The translations under genes and the position numbers were made by a program. Below are positions 36,381 through 45,382 of a stretch of 64,000 nucleotides of DNA, piece by piece. The notes under the pieces were generated by a model. It was given only the letters and a program-made list of their open reading frames with translations. It was not told the DNA's origin and ran no database searches. The stretch is from JAJPHW01 sp963799065. Lineage in GTDB: Bacteria > Acidobacteriota > Terriglobia > Terriglobales > Acidobacteriaceae. The stretch spans positions 1,054,001 to 1,118,000 of the forward strand of contig CAWCVJ010000003.1 of assembly GCA_963799065.1 (NCBI GenBank), in the 5' to 3' direction. The stretch's first letter is position 1, and the number at the start of each line of letters is the position of its first letter.

Positions 36381-37457
36381 ATGCGTTTTCTTAAGTCCAA
36401 AATCGCCTTCCGGCTGGCAGCGGGGGCTGTGCTGGCTACTTTGCTGTTTGCGCTGCCCGCGCCCTCCTTCGCGGGCATTTTCGTTTCCGTGAACATCGGC
36501 CCGCCCGCGCTGCCGGTGTATGTGCAGCCTCCCTGCCCAGCTCCTGGATATTTGTGGACGCCCGGTTATTGGGCCTATGGCCCGGAGGGATACTTCTGGG
36601 TTCCGGGCACCTGGGTGGTCGCCCCCACCCCGGGCTTCTTATGGACGCCTGGCTATTGGGGATGGGGCGGGGGAGTCTTCCTCTGGCACGCTGGCTACTG
36701 GGGTCCTCACATCGGCTTTTACGGCGGGGTCAACTATGGTTTCGGCTACGGCGGCGCCGGCTTTGAGGGCGGCTACTGGAGTCACGGCGTCTTCAATTAC
36801 AACCGCAGCGTCACCAACGTCAACGTCACGAATGTGACCAATGTTTACAACAAAACCGTGATCAACAACAACACCACCCACGTCAGCTACAACGGAGGCA
36901 CAGGAGGCATCCAAGCTCAGCCGAACCAGCAAGAATTGCAGGCAGAACACGAGCAGCACGTTCAGCCTACGCAGTTGCAAACCCAGCACGAACAGGCCGC
37001 CAGTACATATCATCGACTGCTGGCGTCGGTGAATCACGGTAGCCCGGCGGTAGCGGCGACCTCGCGCCCCGGGGAATTCAGCGGCAAAGGAGTGGTGTCG
37101 GCCAAGGCTGCCGGCGCGCCATTTAATGCCGCGGCCTACAAGAATGCGCATCCGGTGGCTGCACCTAAGGCTGCGAACACGGCTGCTGCGGCTCGTCCTA
37201 ATACGGCGACGACGGCGCAGAATCGCTCCGTGCGGAAGCCGCCAAATGCGGGCACATCTCGACCTACCCCCATGGCGCAGAGTTCCGCCAGCCGCACCAC
37301 GCAGAGTGTGCCGCGGCCTTCGAGTCAGTCTCAGACGCGTTCCACTCCGGCGAGTACGCGTCCGGTGAGCACTCCACACGCCGGTGGTGCGCCCAAGAAT
37401 GTTCCGCATCCGCCACCGGCGGCGCACAGCCCGCCCCACGAAGGCGCGCGAAAATAA
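36381..37457 (+). CDS. YXWGXW-repeat secreted protein
   Basis: 358 aa. Signal peptide (1-32, ending PSFAG) is followed by four aromatic repeats of the YxWxPGxW type (YLWTPGYWAYG, YFWVPGTWVV, FLWTPGYWGWG, FLWHAGYWG), then an Asn/Thr-rich stretch (NVTNVTNVYNKTVINNN) and a long Ala/Thr/Pro-rich, low-complexity C-terminus that is basic. Family function unknown; it is probably surface or envelope associated. ATG 36381 preferred over TTG 36375, both with AAAGGG ahead. A strong terminator follows. Confidence 0.85.
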   Translation: MRFLKSKIAFRLAAGAVLATLLFALPAPSFAGIFVSVNIGPPALPVYVQPPCPAPGYLWTPGYWAYGPEGYFWVPGTWVVAPTPGFLWTPGYWGWGGGVFLWHAGYWGPHIGFYGGVNYGFGYGGAGFEGGYWSHGVFNYNRSVTNVNVTNVTNVYNKTVINNNTTHVSYNGGTGGIQAQPNQQELQAEHEQHVQPTQLQTQHEQAASTYHRLLASVNHGSPAVAATSRPGEFSGKGVVSAKAAGAPFNAAAYKNAHPVAAPKAANTAAAARPNTATTAQNRSVRKPPNAGTSRPTPMAQSSASRTTQSVPRPSSQSQTRSTPASTRPVSTPHAGGAPKNVPHPPPAAHSPPHEGARK

Positions 37458-37480
37458 CTCGGCGCACACCTCGAATGAAG

Positions 37481-37513
37481 AACGGCCCGCAGCGATGCGG
37501 GCCGTTTATTTTT
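37481..37513 (+). terminator. Rho-independent terminator
   Basis: Perfect 11-bp stem AACGGCCCGCA/TGCGGGCCGTT with a 4-base loop (GCGA), then TATTTTTG. It lies 24 bases after the stop of the YXWGXW gene and suits termination of that gene. Confidence 0.85.
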
Positions 37514-37549
37514 GGAGAACTTCGGATACGGGCTCTGGAAAGCCGAAGT

Positions 37550-37777
37550 TTAGTCGGTCAATGGGATCAGCGGCGAATCGCTCATGCGAAAGCGCGTCCT
37601 GACATGTTCGGACAAAAGCTCCACAGCGTCGCGATTGGCGATTGGGTCCAGCAAGGTCAGATACTTCATGGCATCGACCAGCAGACGCTGACCGTCCACG
37701 TAGCGAGGGTCGGAGTTGCGCTCGCGCTCTCTTCGACCTAACGTCGGCACGACCGGAATGGTGAAAACTTTTGCCAT
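37550..37777 (-). CDS. Small hypothetical protein
   Basis: 75 aa, mixed helical, with a charged middle (GRRERERNSDPRYVDGQ) and AMKYLTLLDPIANRDAVELL. I recognise no domain. The frame ends just before the terminator region of the opposite-strand gene. Support is only composition and position; ATG 37777 has no strong ribosome-binding site. Confidence 0.5.
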   Translation of the reverse strand: MAKVFTIPVVPTLGRRERERNSDPRYVDGQRLLVDAMKYLTLLDPIANRDAVELLSEHVRTRFRMSDSPLIPLTD

Positions 37778-37868
37778 ATAAAACGCTGAATCTTTCTATT
37801 TCTTCTTGCAGTATAGCCCTACACCCTCAATTTTCCTTGCAAAAAATTGCACTCTCGGAAGCCGTCAA

Positions 37869-38660
37869 CTAGGAGCCTGGCGAGACCGTCTGGGTTTTGT
37901 TGTTCGTCTTCAGTTTGAAAGCGCCGTCGGGAATCGCTTTGTTGATTGAAATGTCGGAGTACTTGGCGAGCCGATAATCCCCCGACGGCTCAAAAAGCTG
38001 CTGCTGTATCGAAATTCCCCGTGCGGGATCGATCCAAAGCGTGATTTTTGAAAACGTATTCTTAACTTTGTCGGACTTGGGCACGAGGTCGAGCCGGTCG
38101 GCATCGATGCCGCCGATCTTCTCCTTGCCCGAATAAGTCACATCGAACGATCTCAACAAGTCTTCGCCGGAGCCGCCAAAGCCCAGAACGAGGAAGCTCT
38201 CAAAGGCGGCTCGATTTTTACCGACGCCATATACGGTGACGCGGTTGATGCGGGTTTCATAAAGTGAAACTTTGTCATCGGCAAAGAGGACTTGCTTCTC
38301 GGGCGCGGGCTGATCGATGTCCGCGGCCATTTCGATGCGTCCATTGGCGCGCCGGAAGAATATCTTGCCCTTCTGCGTGTCGACCACATCGCTAATGACT
38401 TTTTCCCACTGAGTCCACTCGAAGTTTGCCTGGGTGGTACGAAAGTCGGCGGCTCCGGTATCCATGCGCTTAAGAACCGATTTGAGAGGCTCGTCAGAAG
38501 ACTTGGTGGAGGCCGAGGGCGACGTCGATTGAGCAGTTCCGAGAATCGTCGTACAGAGTACGAAAATTGCGACCCAGCCGCAGGTCGCCCGACGCCATGG
38601 CGGCGCGTTACGACTCCCGTGAAAACCCGAATTCGGGTTCGTTATCCGCGCTGCAACCAT
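37869..38660 (-). CDS. LolA-like outer-membrane lipoprotein carrier protein
   Basis: 263 aa. N-terminal membrane/signal segment (about 27-45), then the LolA half-barrel fold (DFRTTQANFEWTQWEKVISDVVDTQKGKIFFRR, VLFADDKVSLYETRINRVTVY, DLVPKSDKVKNTFSKITLWIDP). LolA carries lipoproteins through the periplasm. The start overlaps the upstream gene by 19 bp. LolB is not seen. Confidence 0.8.
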   Translation of the reverse strand: MVAARITNPNSGFHGSRNAPPWRRATCGWVAIFVLCTTILGTAQSTSPSASTKSSDEPLKSVLKRMDTGAADFRTTQANFEWTQWEKVISDVVDTQKGKIFFRRANGRIEMAADIDQPAPEKQVLFADDKVSLYETRINRVTVYGVGKNRAAFESFLVLGFGGSGEDLLRSFDVTYSGKEKIGGIDADRLDLVPKSDKVKNTFSKITLWIDPARGISIQQQLFEPSGDYRLAKYSDISINKAIPDGAFKLKTNNKTQTVSPGS

Positions 38661-39016
38661 ACCTTATATTTCACGATGCGGCCTTGCCCGTCGCGCTCGG
38701 CCTCATACTTTGAGATAATCACTTCGCCTGCAATCGGTTCGATAATCTTCAGCAATTGCGCTCGAATGATAGCGTCGTTTTGGCCGGTGATCGCAGAGCC
38801 TTCGATCTGATAAACAAAGCCTCCGCCGGAGTCTGCAGTGACCACTACTTCACTGGGATGCGGGTTGCGCTCAGCTGGTTTGTCGTGAAAGTTGATCCAA
38901 TACGGCGAGGTGAAAACGAAAAGCAATATGAGCGTGACCATCACGTCATATTGGATTGTGCCGCGCTCATGCTGCCACAGAATGAAGCCGCGAATTGTGC
39001 GCCATATCTGCGACAT
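38642..39016 (-). CDS. Small membrane protein between serS and lolA-like gene
   Basis: 124 aa with one membrane segment (residues 24-42, YDVMVTLILLFVFTSPYWINF) and an extracytoplasmic tail ending in IVKYKVWLQRG. No known family recognised. It overlaps the LolA-like gene by 19 bp and follows serS after 98 bp, so a three-gene transcript serS-this-lolA is likely. ATG 39016 chosen; ATG 39046 is in frame upstream. Confidence 0.7.
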   Translation of the reverse strand: MSQIWRTIRGFILWQHERGTIQYDVMVTLILLFVFTSPYWINFHDKPAERNPHPSEVVVTADSGGGFVYQIEGSAITGQNDAIIRAQLLKIIEPIAGEVIISKYEAERDGQGRIVKYKVWLQRG

Positions 39017-39114
39017 CGGCTCTTCGGGGGCCGTGGCATACATGGCCCCGGCTTTGCTCGTTCCCGAGCGGTTCAAAAGCACGTTCAATTCTTACTCCCT
39101 CGGCGACGAATCGC

Positions 39115-40407
39115 CTAGAACTTTTTCGCGGTGATGCGGTCTGTGCCCATGTAAGACTGCAACGCTTCCGGAATGAGCACGCTGCCGTCCGCTTGTTGAT
39201 AGTTTTCCAGAATCGCCAGCCAGGTGCGACCCACGGCCAGAGCGCTACCGTTCAGCGTATGCACCAGTTCGGTCTTGTTCTTACCTTCTTTGCGATAGCG
39301 GATATTGGCCCGCCGCGCCTGGAACGATTCGAAATTCGAGCAAGAGGAAATCTCGCGGAAAAGCTTTTGTCCCGGCAGCCAAACTTCCAGGTCGTAAGTC
39401 TTGGCGGACGAGAAGCCCATATCGCCGGTGCAGAGCGCCATCACGCGATAGGGCAGTCCGAGTTTTTGCAAGACTGTCTCGGCGTTGTTGGTCAGCTTTT
39501 CTAATTCGGCGTAGGACTCGTCGGGGCGCGTGAACTTCACTAACTCCACTTTCTGAAATTGATGTTGCCGGATGATACCGCGCACGTCTTTTCCGTACGA
39601 GCCCGCCTCGCTACGGAAACAGGGCGTGTATGCAGTCAAGGAAATCGGCAGGCGGGACGCGTCAAGTACTTCGTCGCGATAGAGATTGGTTACGGGCACC
39701 TCGGCCGTGGGAATCAGCCAGAGGTCTTTTTCTCCGTGCGGAACGCGGAAGAGATCGGCGGCAAACTTGGGAAGTTGGCCCGTCCCGTACATCGACTCGG
39801 AGTTCACAAGATAAGGAGGCAGCACCTCCGTATAGCCGTGCTCGCGGGTGTGCAGGTCAAGCATGAAGTTGGCGAGCGCACGTTCCATGCGCGCACCTAG
39901 ATCCCAATAAACTGCAAAACGAGCGCCCGTCAGCTTCGCAGCGCGCTCCATGTCGAGAATGCCCAGCTGTTCGCCCAGTTCCCAGTGTGGCTTCGGTGTG
40001 AAGTCGAAGTGCTTTGGCTCGCCCCAGGCCCGAACCTGGATGTTATCCTCGGCGCCTTGGCCAACCGGAACGCTGTCGCTGGGCAAGTTTGGGATGCCCA
40101 CCAGCATTTCGCGCATGCGTCCGTCGTATTCGGCGGCGGCTTTTTCCAGTTGTTGAATGTTTTCGCGGAGGTCTTTGGCTTCCGCCATCACGCTGGAGGC
40201 GTCGCCGCCGCTCTTCTTGAGCTTGGCGATCTCCTCCGTGATGCGGTTGCGATGGGCCTTCAACTCCTCGGCTGACGAGATTGCCTGCCGTCGCTGTGCG
40301 TCGAGCTGCTTGAAATCCTTGAGGATTTCCTCAGGATTCATGCCACGCTGGCGCAGCTTTTCCTCTACCAAAGACAGATGTTCGCGAACAAACCCAAGAT
40401 CGAGCAT
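39115..40407 (-). CDS. serS: Seryl-tRNA synthetase
   Basis: 430-aa class II synthetase. N-terminal coiled-coil arm (residues 1-110, with EELKAHRNRITEEIAKLKK), class II motif 1 near GARFAVYWDLGARMERAL, motif 2 YTPCFRSEAGSYG and motif 3 GSALAVGRTWLAILENYQ. Full length. A REP-free 270-bp gap upstream separates it from pyrD on the other strand; there an inverted repeat CCTCTGTGTT/AACACAGAGG (40494-40553) may be transcribed in the leader. Confidence 0.95.
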   Translation of the reverse strand: MLDLGFVREHLSLVEEKLRQRGMNPEEILKDFKQLDAQRRQAISSAEELKAHRNRITEEIAKLKKSGGDASSVMAEAKDLRENIQQLEKAAAEYDGRMREMLVGIPNLPSDSVPVGQGAEDNIQVRAWGEPKHFDFTPKPHWELGEQLGILDMERAAKLTGARFAVYWDLGARMERALANFMLDLHTREHGYTEVLPPYLVNSESMYGTGQLPKFAADLFRVPHGEKDLWLIPTAEVPVTNLYRDEVLDASRLPISLTAYTPCFRSEAGSYGKDVRGIIRQHQFQKVELVKFTRPDESYAELEKLTNNAETVLQKLGLPYRVMALCTGDMGFSSAKTYDLEVWLPGQKLFREISSCSNFESFQARRANIRYRKEGKNKTELVHTLNGSALAVGRTWLAILENYQQADGSVLIPEALQSYMGTDRITAKKF

Positions 40408-40679
40408 GGATTCTCTAATTTAAAGGAAAGGCGAAGACTTTGCACTTGGGTAAGCGGGAAGCTCTCCGTGTACCTCTGTGATACCTCCGTTGACCTCTGT
40501 GTTCAAGATTCTCGGTCGTGCGAATTCGTAAACCAACATCTTTAACACAGAGGGACACTGAGGCCGCACAGAGTCCCACCGAGGAAGCTCCAACCATGCC
40601 TCAGCCACTTGGGCTGATTCCACGCCAGACTGTACACTGGGTCTCGCGATGACTCTTCTCCTCCAACTGGACACTTGCT

Positions 40680-41630
40680 ATGACTCCAACCTCGAAGGCT
40701 AAGAACAAGAACGGCACCGATCTGAGCGTCCAGTTCGCCGGAATCACGCTGAAGAATCCCATCATTGCGGCCAGTGGCACGTTCGGCTACGGGATTGAGT
40801 TCGAGGACGTGGTGCATCTGAGCCGTCTCGGTGGCTTTGTGGTGAAAGGCCTGTCGCGCGAACCGATGACCGGCAATCCGCCGCCTCGGCTTTACGAAAC
40901 CGCCGCCGGAATGTTGAATGCTATCGGGCTGCAAAACATCGGCGCTCGCGCCTTCATCGACGAGAAGCTTCCGCGCCTGCGAGAGGTGAAAGACATCGTC
41001 GTATTTGCCAACGTCTTCGGTTACATCCGCGAGGATTACGAGCACACCATTCAGATCCTCAATGAGGGCGAGGGAATCGCGGCGTATGAGCTAAACGTTT
41101 CCTGCCCCAACACTGCTCACGGCGGACTTCAGTTCGGCACCGATCCGCGCTCTTTAGATGAAGTCGTGCGCAAGGCTCGCCACGCGACGCAGAGGCCGCT
41201 GATCGTAAAGCTCTCTCCGAATGTGACCAGCATCGCGCAGATGGCCCGGGTGGCAGAGGAAGCGGGCGCCGACGCGATTTCGCTGGTTAACACTTTCGTC
41301 GCGATGGCGATCGACGCGGAGACCAGACGTCCCAGGATCGCGAATGTCACGGCTGGACTCTCCGGGCCGGCCATCAAGCCGATCGCGCTACGCATGGTCT
41401 ACGACGCGGCCAAGGCTGTGAAGATTCCCGTCATCGGCATGGGCGGCATTTCCACCGCCGCAGACATCATCGAGTTCATGCTCGCCGGAGCCACCGCCGT
41501 ACAAGTCGGCACCGCGAGCTACTGGGATCCGGTCGCGACCGAATCCCTCACTGGACACTTGGGAAAATGGTGCGCCGAGCACAAGGTTGAAAAGCTGTCC
41601 GACGTTACGGGCGGTTTGCTGACCGATTAG
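40680..41630 (+). CDS. pyrD: Dihydroorotate dehydrogenase, class 1B catalytic subunit
   Basis: 316-aa FMN enzyme of pyrimidine synthesis. The catalytic base is Cys142 in NVSCPN, which marks class 1 (class 2 uses Ser), and MLNAIGLQNIG is typical of class 1B. FMN-phosphate binding region VIGMGGISTA is present. Class 1B needs PyrK; no pyrK lies nearby. It converges with the BNR protein, 12 bp apart. Confidence 0.95.
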   Translation: MTPTSKAKNKNGTDLSVQFAGITLKNPIIAASGTFGYGIEFEDVVHLSRLGGFVVKGLSREPMTGNPPPRLYETAAGMLNAIGLQNIGARAFIDEKLPRLREVKDIVVFANVFGYIREDYEHTIQILNEGEGIAAYELNVSCPNTAHGGLQFGTDPRSLDEVVRKARHATQRPLIVKLSPNVTSIAQMARVAEEAGADAISLVNTFVAMAIDAETRRPRIANVTAGLSGPAIKPIALRMVYDAAKAVKIPVIGMGGISTAADIIEFMLAGATAVQVGTASYWDPVATESLTGHLGKWCAEHKVEKLSDVTGGLLTD

Positions 41631-41642
41631 CGCGGTATCGCG

Positions 41643-42848
41643 TTATTCGCCGCCCAGTGGGGTGTTCTGCGATTCCAGTGCAGCGGACTGGGAAGCCGCG
41701 GGTTTCGCCGCAATGGGGAATGCCGATGTACTCAATTTACCTGCCGAAAGAATAGTCTCGTTTGACCAAGTTGCGCCGCCGTTGGTGGAGGAGCGCGAGT
41801 AGGTGTCCCACTCCGGCGTATGGCGCGAGTCCATCCATGCGATGCGAACCTGTCCGGCTGCGCCTGCGGCGATCATTGGCTGCGCGTGGCGCACGTTTGC
41901 GTCGGCGTTTGAAACTCCGGTGCGGGCTGACCAGCTATCGCCATGCGTGGTCGAGGAGGCGAAGTACACTCGCTCTGGACTGCCACCGATGCTCGATGTC
42001 CACAGCGCATAGAGGACGCCGGCCGCGTCGCTGGCGATGCTGATGTCCGCTCCCATGTAACCCCACGCGCAGTGGTAGTCGCTGCAACCGTAGGGAGCGC
42101 GGGAGGTGTCCATGAGCGAGGTGGTCCAGTTGCCACTCTGCTCTAATTTGCTGATCTTCAGCAGCACGCGATTGCTGACATATTGCGACCACGCGACGTA
42201 AACTCCACCGTCGGGGTCGACGGCTAATCCGCCGGGAAGCGTTTTGGCTGCGGCGTCTACGGTAGTCGTCGAAAATGTGATTGCGCCGTTCTTCGACGCC
42301 GCGACGCGCAGCTTTCCGCCGCGGCTGAATCCTATATAGACCTGCTGGTTGTATGCGGCGATGATCGGGCGCTCCGCTGCGACTCCGGTGTGATCGGCCA
42401 GTACGATCGACCAGCTTTGTCCGTAGTCGGAGGACTTCGCGACCACGACACTCTTCTGACTATCCTCAAGCCACGTCGCATAGACCGTCCGATGATCGCC
42501 GGAGTCGATGGTCATCTGCGGCTGCACCTGCGCCGATCCTGGCGGGGTGAGTCCTCGTGGAGCGTCCCAGTGCGAGCCGTTGTCGTCGCTCATCAGCAGC
42601 GTCATCGACGGCGTCCAGCAGGCGACGCAACCGGCTGAGTTCTTATACTGCGGATAAAGCATGTAGAGATGGCCCGACGCGTCGGCTGCGGTGGCGAGCT
42701 CCCACTGATCGCCATCGGACGCGTCGCGCGATGTGCTCGATGACGAGGCCGCGAACGCGCCCACCGACCAAACGAGCGCGATCGCCGCGACGATTCCGAG
42801 CGAGAAATTCCGTCGCTGCGACGTCCGAGTTGGGCTGGCGGATGGCAA
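41643..42848 (-). CDS. Secreted BNR/sialidase-like propeller protein
   Basis: 401 aa. Signal peptide (about 1-34, ending GAFA) precedes a six-bladed propeller with Asp-box repeats (SDDNGSHW, SSDYGQSW, THGDSWSA, STNGGATWS). The Arg triad and Tyr/Glu of true sialidases are not obvious, so enzyme activity is doubtful. Two Cys pairs (GCVACW, YGCSDYHC) may form disulfides. It converges with pyrD. Confidence 0.75.
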   Translation of the reverse strand: MPSASPTRTSQRRNFSLGIVAAIALVWSVGAFAASSSSTSRDASDGDQWELATAADASGHLYMLYPQYKNSAGCVACWTPSMTLLMSDDNGSHWDAPRGLTPPGSAQVQPQMTIDSGDHRTVYATWLEDSQKSVVVAKSSDYGQSWSIVLADHTGVAAERPIIAAYNQQVYIGFSRGGKLRVAASKNGAITFSTTTVDAAAKTLPGGLAVDPDGGVYVAWSQYVSNRVLLKISKLEQSGNWTTSLMDTSRAPYGCSDYHCAWGYMGADISIASDAAGVLYALWTSSIGGSPERVYFASSTTHGDSWSARTGVSNADANVRHAQPMIAAGAAGQVRIAWMDSRHTPEWDTYSRSSTNGGATWSNETILSAGKLSTSAFPIAAKPAASQSAALESQNTPLGGE

Positions 42849-43012
42849 GGTTCCGAGGGCGGCTTACCTCACAACTCTATCCGGCGAGTGGCCGCGGGTC
42901 AATCATTTCGAGCGCATTCGTGCCCTTCGTAACCGTCTTTTGACAATCGCGTGACTTTTCTTCGCGTGGCTCATCCAATACACTGAAACCATAGAATTTA
43001 AGGGGACGAACT

Positions 43013-43489
43013 ATGGCAAAAGCTACATTTGCGGCAGGATGTTTCTGGGGCGTCGAGGCAACTTTTCGGGCGCTGCCGGGCGTGACCGCGACTCGCGTGG
43101 GCTATATTGGCGGTAAAACCAAGAATCCGACTTACAAAGACGTTTGCACGGACACGACCGGCCACGCCGAGGCGGTCGAGGTCGATTACGATCCTTCGCA
43201 GATCAGCTACGACCAGCTGCTGAATGTTTTCTGGGAGAATCACGACCCCACCCAGGTCAATCGCCAGGGGCCGGATCACGGCACCCAGTACCGCACCGCG
43301 ATTTTCTATCACTCGCCCGAGCAGGAAGCCGAAGCCAAGGCGTCCAAGGACGCGCTCACCAAGGCGCACCGTTTCAGCAAGCCGATCGCCACCCAAATCG
43401 TCCCCGCTGAAACTTTCTGGGAGGCCGAGGATTATCACCAGCAATACCTGGAAAAGCGCGGCCTGGCCAGCTGCCACATCAAGGCATAA
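43013..43489 (+). CDS. msrA: Peptide methionine-S-sulfoxide reductase
   Basis: 158-aa MsrA. Nucleophilic Cys10 in GCFWGVEATF, plus Glu and Tyr-type substrate residues in WENHDPTQVNRQGPDHGTQYRT and the C-terminal region EDYHQQYL. A further Cys (SCHIKA) at the C-terminus may resolve the sulfenic acid. AAGGGGA precedes the ATG by eight bases. Monocistronic; followed by a REP hairpin. Confidence 0.95.
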   Translation: MAKATFAAGCFWGVEATFRALPGVTATRVGYIGGKTKNPTYKDVCTDTTGHAEAVEVDYDPSQISYDQLLNVFWENHDPTQVNRQGPDHGTQYRTAIFYHSPEQEAEAKASKDALTKAHRFSKPIATQIVPAETFWEAEDYHQQYLEKRGLASCHIKA

Positions 43490-43504
43490 TAGATGTCGCA
43501 GGGT

Positions 43505-43542
43505 GCCCCATCCTTGTCACGTTCTTTGTGACAGGGTGGGGC
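43505..43542. repeat. REP-type hairpin, family 2
   Basis: Stem GCCCCATCCTTGTCAC/TGTGACAGGGTGGGGC directly after msrA, preceded by GGGTG. It resembles hairpins at 3779-3814 and 12712-12745, with AGCC changed to ATCC. A weaker related hairpin (CCCCACCTTCG/AAGGTGGG) follows at 43656-43692. Confidence 0.6.
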
Positions 43543-43718
43543 TTTTGACGTTAGGACTCTCGCGCAAGCATCCCGTTTCCCGGCTTAGCGCAAAGTACGC
43601 GCGAAGCTGGGGCACATCGCTGCACTTTTTCCAGACAGAATAAAAAATTTCTGGTGCCCCACCTTCGCCTTGTCTTTTGCGGCTAAGGTGGGAATCCGCG
43701 AAGCCTGCGCGATCGGTG

Positions 43719-44050
43719 TTAGCTTCTGCCTGCTCTTTTTTCGAAATCGTCGGGATGCCAGGCGTCGCCGTGAAGTCGATTTGTCTTGACGCTTTCCAGA
43801 TCGACGACGATGCGTTCCGAGAAACAGCTTTCAAATGCGGTCTGCTTCAAGTTGGTGGACGCGATCTGCAACGCGTAGAGCAAACGGTTGGCGGTCTTGC
43901 CGTCGATTTGGTTGTTCAGGATCAGGTTGGCAATCTGCATGACGGCGAACTGGACGGCGTTGGCATCCTCAAGCGGCGGAAGACTGGGCAGGGCGCCGCC
44001 AAGTTTCTCGGATTCGGTGTGCGCGGGATGCGCGAGGTGCCAGCGGTTGT
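43719..44050 (-). pseudogene. 5'-truncated remnant of an Acidobacteria small-protein family
   Basis: The minus-strand frame keeps FHNRWHLAH, ALPSLPPLEDANAVQFAVMQI, ANRLLYALQIAS and a C-terminal tail. It resembles a lineage-specific family that normally begins with a Cys-rich segment ending in a CxFH-type motif just before this point; that start is replaced by the repeat at 44061-44095. I read it as a truncated gene at the edge of the island. The family recall is from memory and not certain. Confidence 0.5.
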
Positions 44051-44060
44051 GGAAGAGCCC

Positions 44061-44095
44061 GTGTGGAGCGGACACTCCTGTCCGCCGCCGTTGAC
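44061..44095 (+). repeat. Palindromic repeat, left copy, edge of the 44-48 kb island
   Basis: CGTGTGGAGCGGACACTCC-type sequence with a 7-bp palindrome GCGGACA/TGTCCGC. The same sequence in inverted orientation, with about 90% identity by eye, sits at 48465-48494. The two copies bracket the DGQHR/protease cluster. Confidence 0.6.
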
Positions 44096-44163
44096 ACCGC
44101 ACACAAGCGTCCCGCCCGGGCGACGGAATGATCAATCAAGAAAACAGTTGACAGAATGAATTT

Positions 44164-44221
44164 GGTACGAGTATCGTGTACTCGTACCTTAGATATTTTA
44201 GCTCGTACCGATACTCGTACC
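44164..44221 (+). promoter_or_regulatory. Array of four RCTCGTACC sites upstream of the DGQHR-like gene
   Basis: Nine-base element RCTCGTACC occurs at 44180-44188, 44201-44209 and 44213-44221, and inverted (GGTACGAGT) at 44164-44172. The outer copies extend to a perfect 13-bp inverted repeat, GGTACGAGTATCG/CGATACTCGTACC. It ends 23 bases before ATG 44245, so it overlaps or lies in the promoter or leader. Most likely an operator for an unknown regulator, possibly the cluster's own protein. Confidence 0.7.
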
Positions 44222-44244
44222 ACAGATTAAAAAGGAGAAGTAAC

Positions 44245-45381
44245 ATGGGACTACAGACTGCGATTGAAAATGTATTTCGTACTGAGGATGGGCCTTACCC
44301 TTGCTACGACGCCGTTATGACCGCTAGGGACATCTCGCAGCTATATAAAACGGGATTTCTGAAGGTGGATCATGACCGACAGCGTGGCCTCGATTCTGTC
44401 ACCGGCGAACGAATTCTCGACGACGAGAAAGTCGACCGATGGGCCGAACAGCTCGTAAAAGGGGAAGCTTACTTGGGGCAACTCAGCTGGAATTTCCGCA
44501 AAGACGAAACACTGATCGAATACGAGGAGGAAAAACGATCCCTTAAGATCGGAGCAGGCGCAGCAAATATACCCGACTCAGGTCACCGCCACATGGCCCT
44601 CCTTAAGGCGGCAGAGAGCACTGGCAAAGGGAGCTCATTCAATTTAGACAGAAAAGTGAGCGTCCGAATTTACAATGCCCCTGCCAGCGAAGAGAACCGC
44701 ATCTTTTATGCGATGAATCAAGAAGGCAAGAAAGCCGACCCAACAAGATCGAAATGGCTCCATAGACTAGGGGCGGCTAAGATCGCCGGCGCACTAGCCG
44801 AGCAGTGCCCGTCGCTCCGCGATAACGTCGACACGATCAGGGACCGACTGAGCAAGAAAAATCCCCGACTGTGTGCGTTCAACACACTGAGCGGCGCGTT
44901 CGAGACCTATTGGGGCGACTGCAACCCTGAAGACGAAGCGCCCTTCAGAGCTGACGTCGACTATTCCGTGATGTTTTGGAACAAACTTGCGGAAGCCAGA
45001 CCGGAACTTGGCAAGCTAGACATCAGCCGTCGCAAAAGAGTACGCGAGACCCTCCTCGTTGATTCCGCGCTGGCGATTTGGGCCTACGTAGCCATCGCAC
45101 GCAAAATGCGCGACCGCGGCATTGACCTAGAGGTACTCAAGAAGCTCAGCGAACCAGTAACCATCAGCGATCCATCGGCAAGCCGCAAGGTTGACTTGTT
45201 CTCCAGAGAGAATCCGGTCTGGGAGCAAATCGGCGTCCTAGTTCCATCAACGAAGAAAACCGGAGAGAAAGTATTCACTCTGAGGAACGCGCGTCAGACG
45301 CGCGAAGCAATGCTCAAGACGCTCGAAGCCGTCCTCAGTCTGGACGGCCAACCCATCCCTGACCCAAAAGGAGCTAACTAA
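44245..45381 (+). CDS. DGQHR/DndB-like protein
   Basis: 378 aa. It resembles the DGQHR-domain group (DndB and relatives, ParB-like fold): residues 111-115 read DSGHR where the family has DGQHR, followed by HMALLKAAE; FYAMNQEGKKADPTRSKW (about 155-172) matches the second family motif (xxxNxxGK). DndB controls DNA phosphorothioation genes in dnd systems; here no dndACDE is present, so the biochemical role is unknown. AAGGAGA seven bases before ATG 44245 decides the start against the longer frame. It leads a three-gene cluster with a 1-base gap to the next gene. Confidence 0.7.
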   Translation: MGLQTAIENVFRTEDGPYPCYDAVMTARDISQLYKTGFLKVDHDRQRGLDSVTGERILDDEKVDRWAEQLVKGEAYLGQLSWNFRKDETLIEYEEEKRSLKIGAGAANIPDSGHRHMALLKAAESTGKGSSFNLDRKVSVRIYNAPASEENRIFYAMNQEGKKADPTRSKWLHRLGAAKIAGALAEQCPSLRDNVDTIRDRLSKKNPRLCAFNTLSGAFETYWGDCNPEDEAPFRADVDYSVMFWNKLAEARPELGKLDISRRKRVRETLLVDSALAIWAYVAIARKMRDRGIDLEVLKKLSEPVTISDPSASRKVDLFSRENPVWEQIGVLVPSTKKTGEKVFTLRNARQTREAMLKTLEAVLSLDGQPIPDPKGAN

Positions 45382-45382
45382 A

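Noticed and set aside
43013..43489. A TTGACA box at 42940-42945 as msrA promoter
   Set aside because: No -10 box at a suitable spacing.
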